Origin: Pelagibius sp040217155
Lineage (GTDB): Bacteria; Pseudomonadota; Alphaproteobacteria; Kiloniellales; Kiloniellaceae
Assembly (NCBI GenBank): GCA_040217155.1
Contig: JAVJNS010000026.1
Location: 248,001 to 312,000 of the forward strand
Direction of reading: 5' to 3'
Length of the DNA: 64,000 nucleotides
Shown here: positions 63,155 to 64,000 of the stretch, in pieces
How the letters are laid out: every line of letters starts with the position of its first letter
How positions within the stretch are numbered: position 1 is the stretch's first letter
Program-made: the position numbers and the translations under genes
The notes under the pieces: model-generated
Database searches by the model: none
Told to the model about the DNA's origin: nothing
What the model saw: the letters and a program-made list of their open reading frames with translations, nothing else

Positions 63155-63427
63155 ATGTCGGAGAACAACATTGAATCCATAGGTTTGAAGCACCGTGATC
63201 CACTCGAGGATGCGGCCGCGATCAAACGCTGCCTCGATTATCTGCGGATTGAAGCCGAGCGAACCGGTCTACCCTTTGCCGCGCATTTGATTGGCGTCGC
63301 GGCGGAGGCGGTATCGGACTCAATCGCCTTGTCGGAAAACTCGGTCGCCCGCATCAACCGCGACGGATCGGCGCAAATTGTTGCTTCTGCAGAAGCTGAG
63401 GTCGACACACCCAACCGTCGTCACTGA
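63155..63427 (+). CDS. Small hypothetical protein
   Basis: This 90-residue protein starts at an ATG after GGAGAAAG (63141-63148). I do not recognise the family. The sequence is helical, with DAAAIKRCLDYLRIEAERTGLPFAAHLIGVAAEAV, and has no signal peptide. It is too short for a clear domain. It lies between an XRE regulator and a PilZ gene, so it could be regulatory, but nothing supports that directly. Confidence 0.65.
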   Translation: MSENNIESIGLKHRDPLEDAAAIKRCLDYLRIEAERTGLPFAAHLIGVAAEAVSDSIALSENSVARINRDGSAQIVASAEAEVDTPNRRH

Positions 63428-63578
63428 CGCCACCGATTTCCGTGCCGCCGTCCCGCTTCCAACCGGCGGCGGCGGCAGGTTCGGGTCGACAGCGGCCCTG
63501 TGGTTAACGGCGGCGCTTGGCCGCTAACGAATTCTACAGAACCGCACCCTAGAGTCTTCGATCGGACCGAGGGAGGGC

Positions 63579-63935
63579 GTGTTGAACCGCAACAATGTCA
63601 AGATCATGCGTAAGGAACGCCGTCGCGATCGGCGGCGTGATTTACAGTTGCAAGCCCGCTTGGGCGCCAATGAAGTCATCGTGACGGACGTCAGCGCCGC
63701 CGGCTTTGGCGCCGCCATCGATGCTACCGAAAACCTTTCTTACGATTTTCGGCCTGGCCAGCGTCTGCGATTGGAACTGGATCCTCAGACGGGAAAAAGC
63801 GTCGCCTTTCTGGTCGAGATAACCCGACCAATAGGATCCGACGGCGTACTTGGGGGAAGGTTTGTTGACCTCAGCGACGAGGGCTACAACATCATCGAGT
63901 CCATCCTAACGGGCCGCATGCAGCGGCAGCGCTGA
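63579..63935 (+). CDS. PilZ-domain protein (putative c-di-GMP receptor)
   Basis: This 118-residue protein matches the PilZ domain. The arginine-rich stretch RKERRRDRRRD at the start supplies the RxxxR-like motif, and DVSAAGFG near 37-45 gives the (D/N)xSxxG motif that completes the c-di-GMP site. Further strands (LRLELD, GGRFVDLSDEGYNII) follow. GTG at 63579 or TTG at 63582 follows GGGAGGG closely; an ATG further in is also possible. It may link cell motility or adhesion to c-di-GMP. Confidence 0.85.
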   Translation: MLNRNNVKIMRKERRRDRRRDLQLQARLGANEVIVTDVSAAGFGAAIDATENLSYDFRPGQRLRLELDPQTGKSVAFLVEITRPIGSDGVLGGRFVDLSDEGYNIIESILTGRMQRQR

Positions 63936-64000
63936 GGGTACCCACCTGACGCGGCTCTTGGCTATCTTAGATAGACGAGCCCCGTCGTCTCAGTGCCATC

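Overview
The window is 64 kb of GC-rich chromosome from an alphaproteobacterium, most likely of the Rhodospirillales type. This rests on codon and GC character, GTG/TTG starts, GcvA/BenM-type LysR regulators, a DUF2161 protein, a CIRCE-controlled groESL operon and a complete glyoxylate carboligase pathway. It is inference, because there is no rRNA or marker phylogeny in the window. I saw no tRNA, rRNA, CRISPR array, insertion sequence or phage gene. About 57 genes or gene remnants are dense and mostly in short, translationally coupled operons.

Layout: (1) 1-8202: a peptide ABC importer (two permeases, one partial, and a binding protein) on the minus strand, divergent from a LysR regulator that leads M81 peptidase, aspartoacylase-like hydrolase, CDP-alcohol phosphatidyltransferase and RidA genes. 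(2) 8199-13452: aconitase divergent from a LysR regulator, then asparagine synthase. (3) 13538-18434: glyoxylate carboligase, hydroxypyruvate isomerase and tartronate semialdehyde reductase, divergent from an IclR regulator with a triple half-site operator between them. (4) 18675-26799: the most unusual region. A SAM-domain/adenylate cyclase/ATPase protein is followed, with start/stop overlaps or near-overlaps, by a YcaO enzyme, a TfuA partner and a zinc metallopeptidase. After its own likely promoter comes a 201-residue protein ending in five RAD(M/L) hexapeptide repeats. This looks like a peptide-modification (probably thioamidation) system with its candidate substrate.

(5) 26879-39331: HAD phosphatase and acetate kinase; a decayed ars locus (arsR plus a broken aquaporin); methylthioribose-1-phosphate isomerase and a LysE exporter; PhyH dioxygenase; DUF2161; a two-cysteine ArsR/rhodanese unit; phospholipase D-VTT fusion with an endo/exonuclease/phosphatase; groESL. 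(6) 39464-41426: a secreted hypothetical protein, a PfkB sugar kinase and a small hypothetical protein.

(7) 41427-52794: a nucleoside import and breakdown operon. It contains a BMP-type binding protein, ATPase, two permeases, cytidine deaminase, purine nucleoside phosphorylase, deoxyribose-phosphate aldolase, thymidine phosphorylase, a PhyH oxygenase and 5'-nucleotidase. Together they hydrolyse nucleotides outside the cytoplasm, import nucleosides, release bases and feed sugar phosphates to central metabolism. (8) 52860-54804: a decay zone with remnants of HAD, AraC-type and methyltransferase genes between an intact TauE-like exporter and a GFA-family gene. (9) 54865-63935: creatinase, a TetR regulator and a peroxiredoxin-like gene sharing one operator palindrome, a TRAP binding protein, an ECF sigma/anti-sigma pair, an orphan CHASE4 histidine kinase, an XRE regulator, a small hypothetical protein and a PilZ protein.
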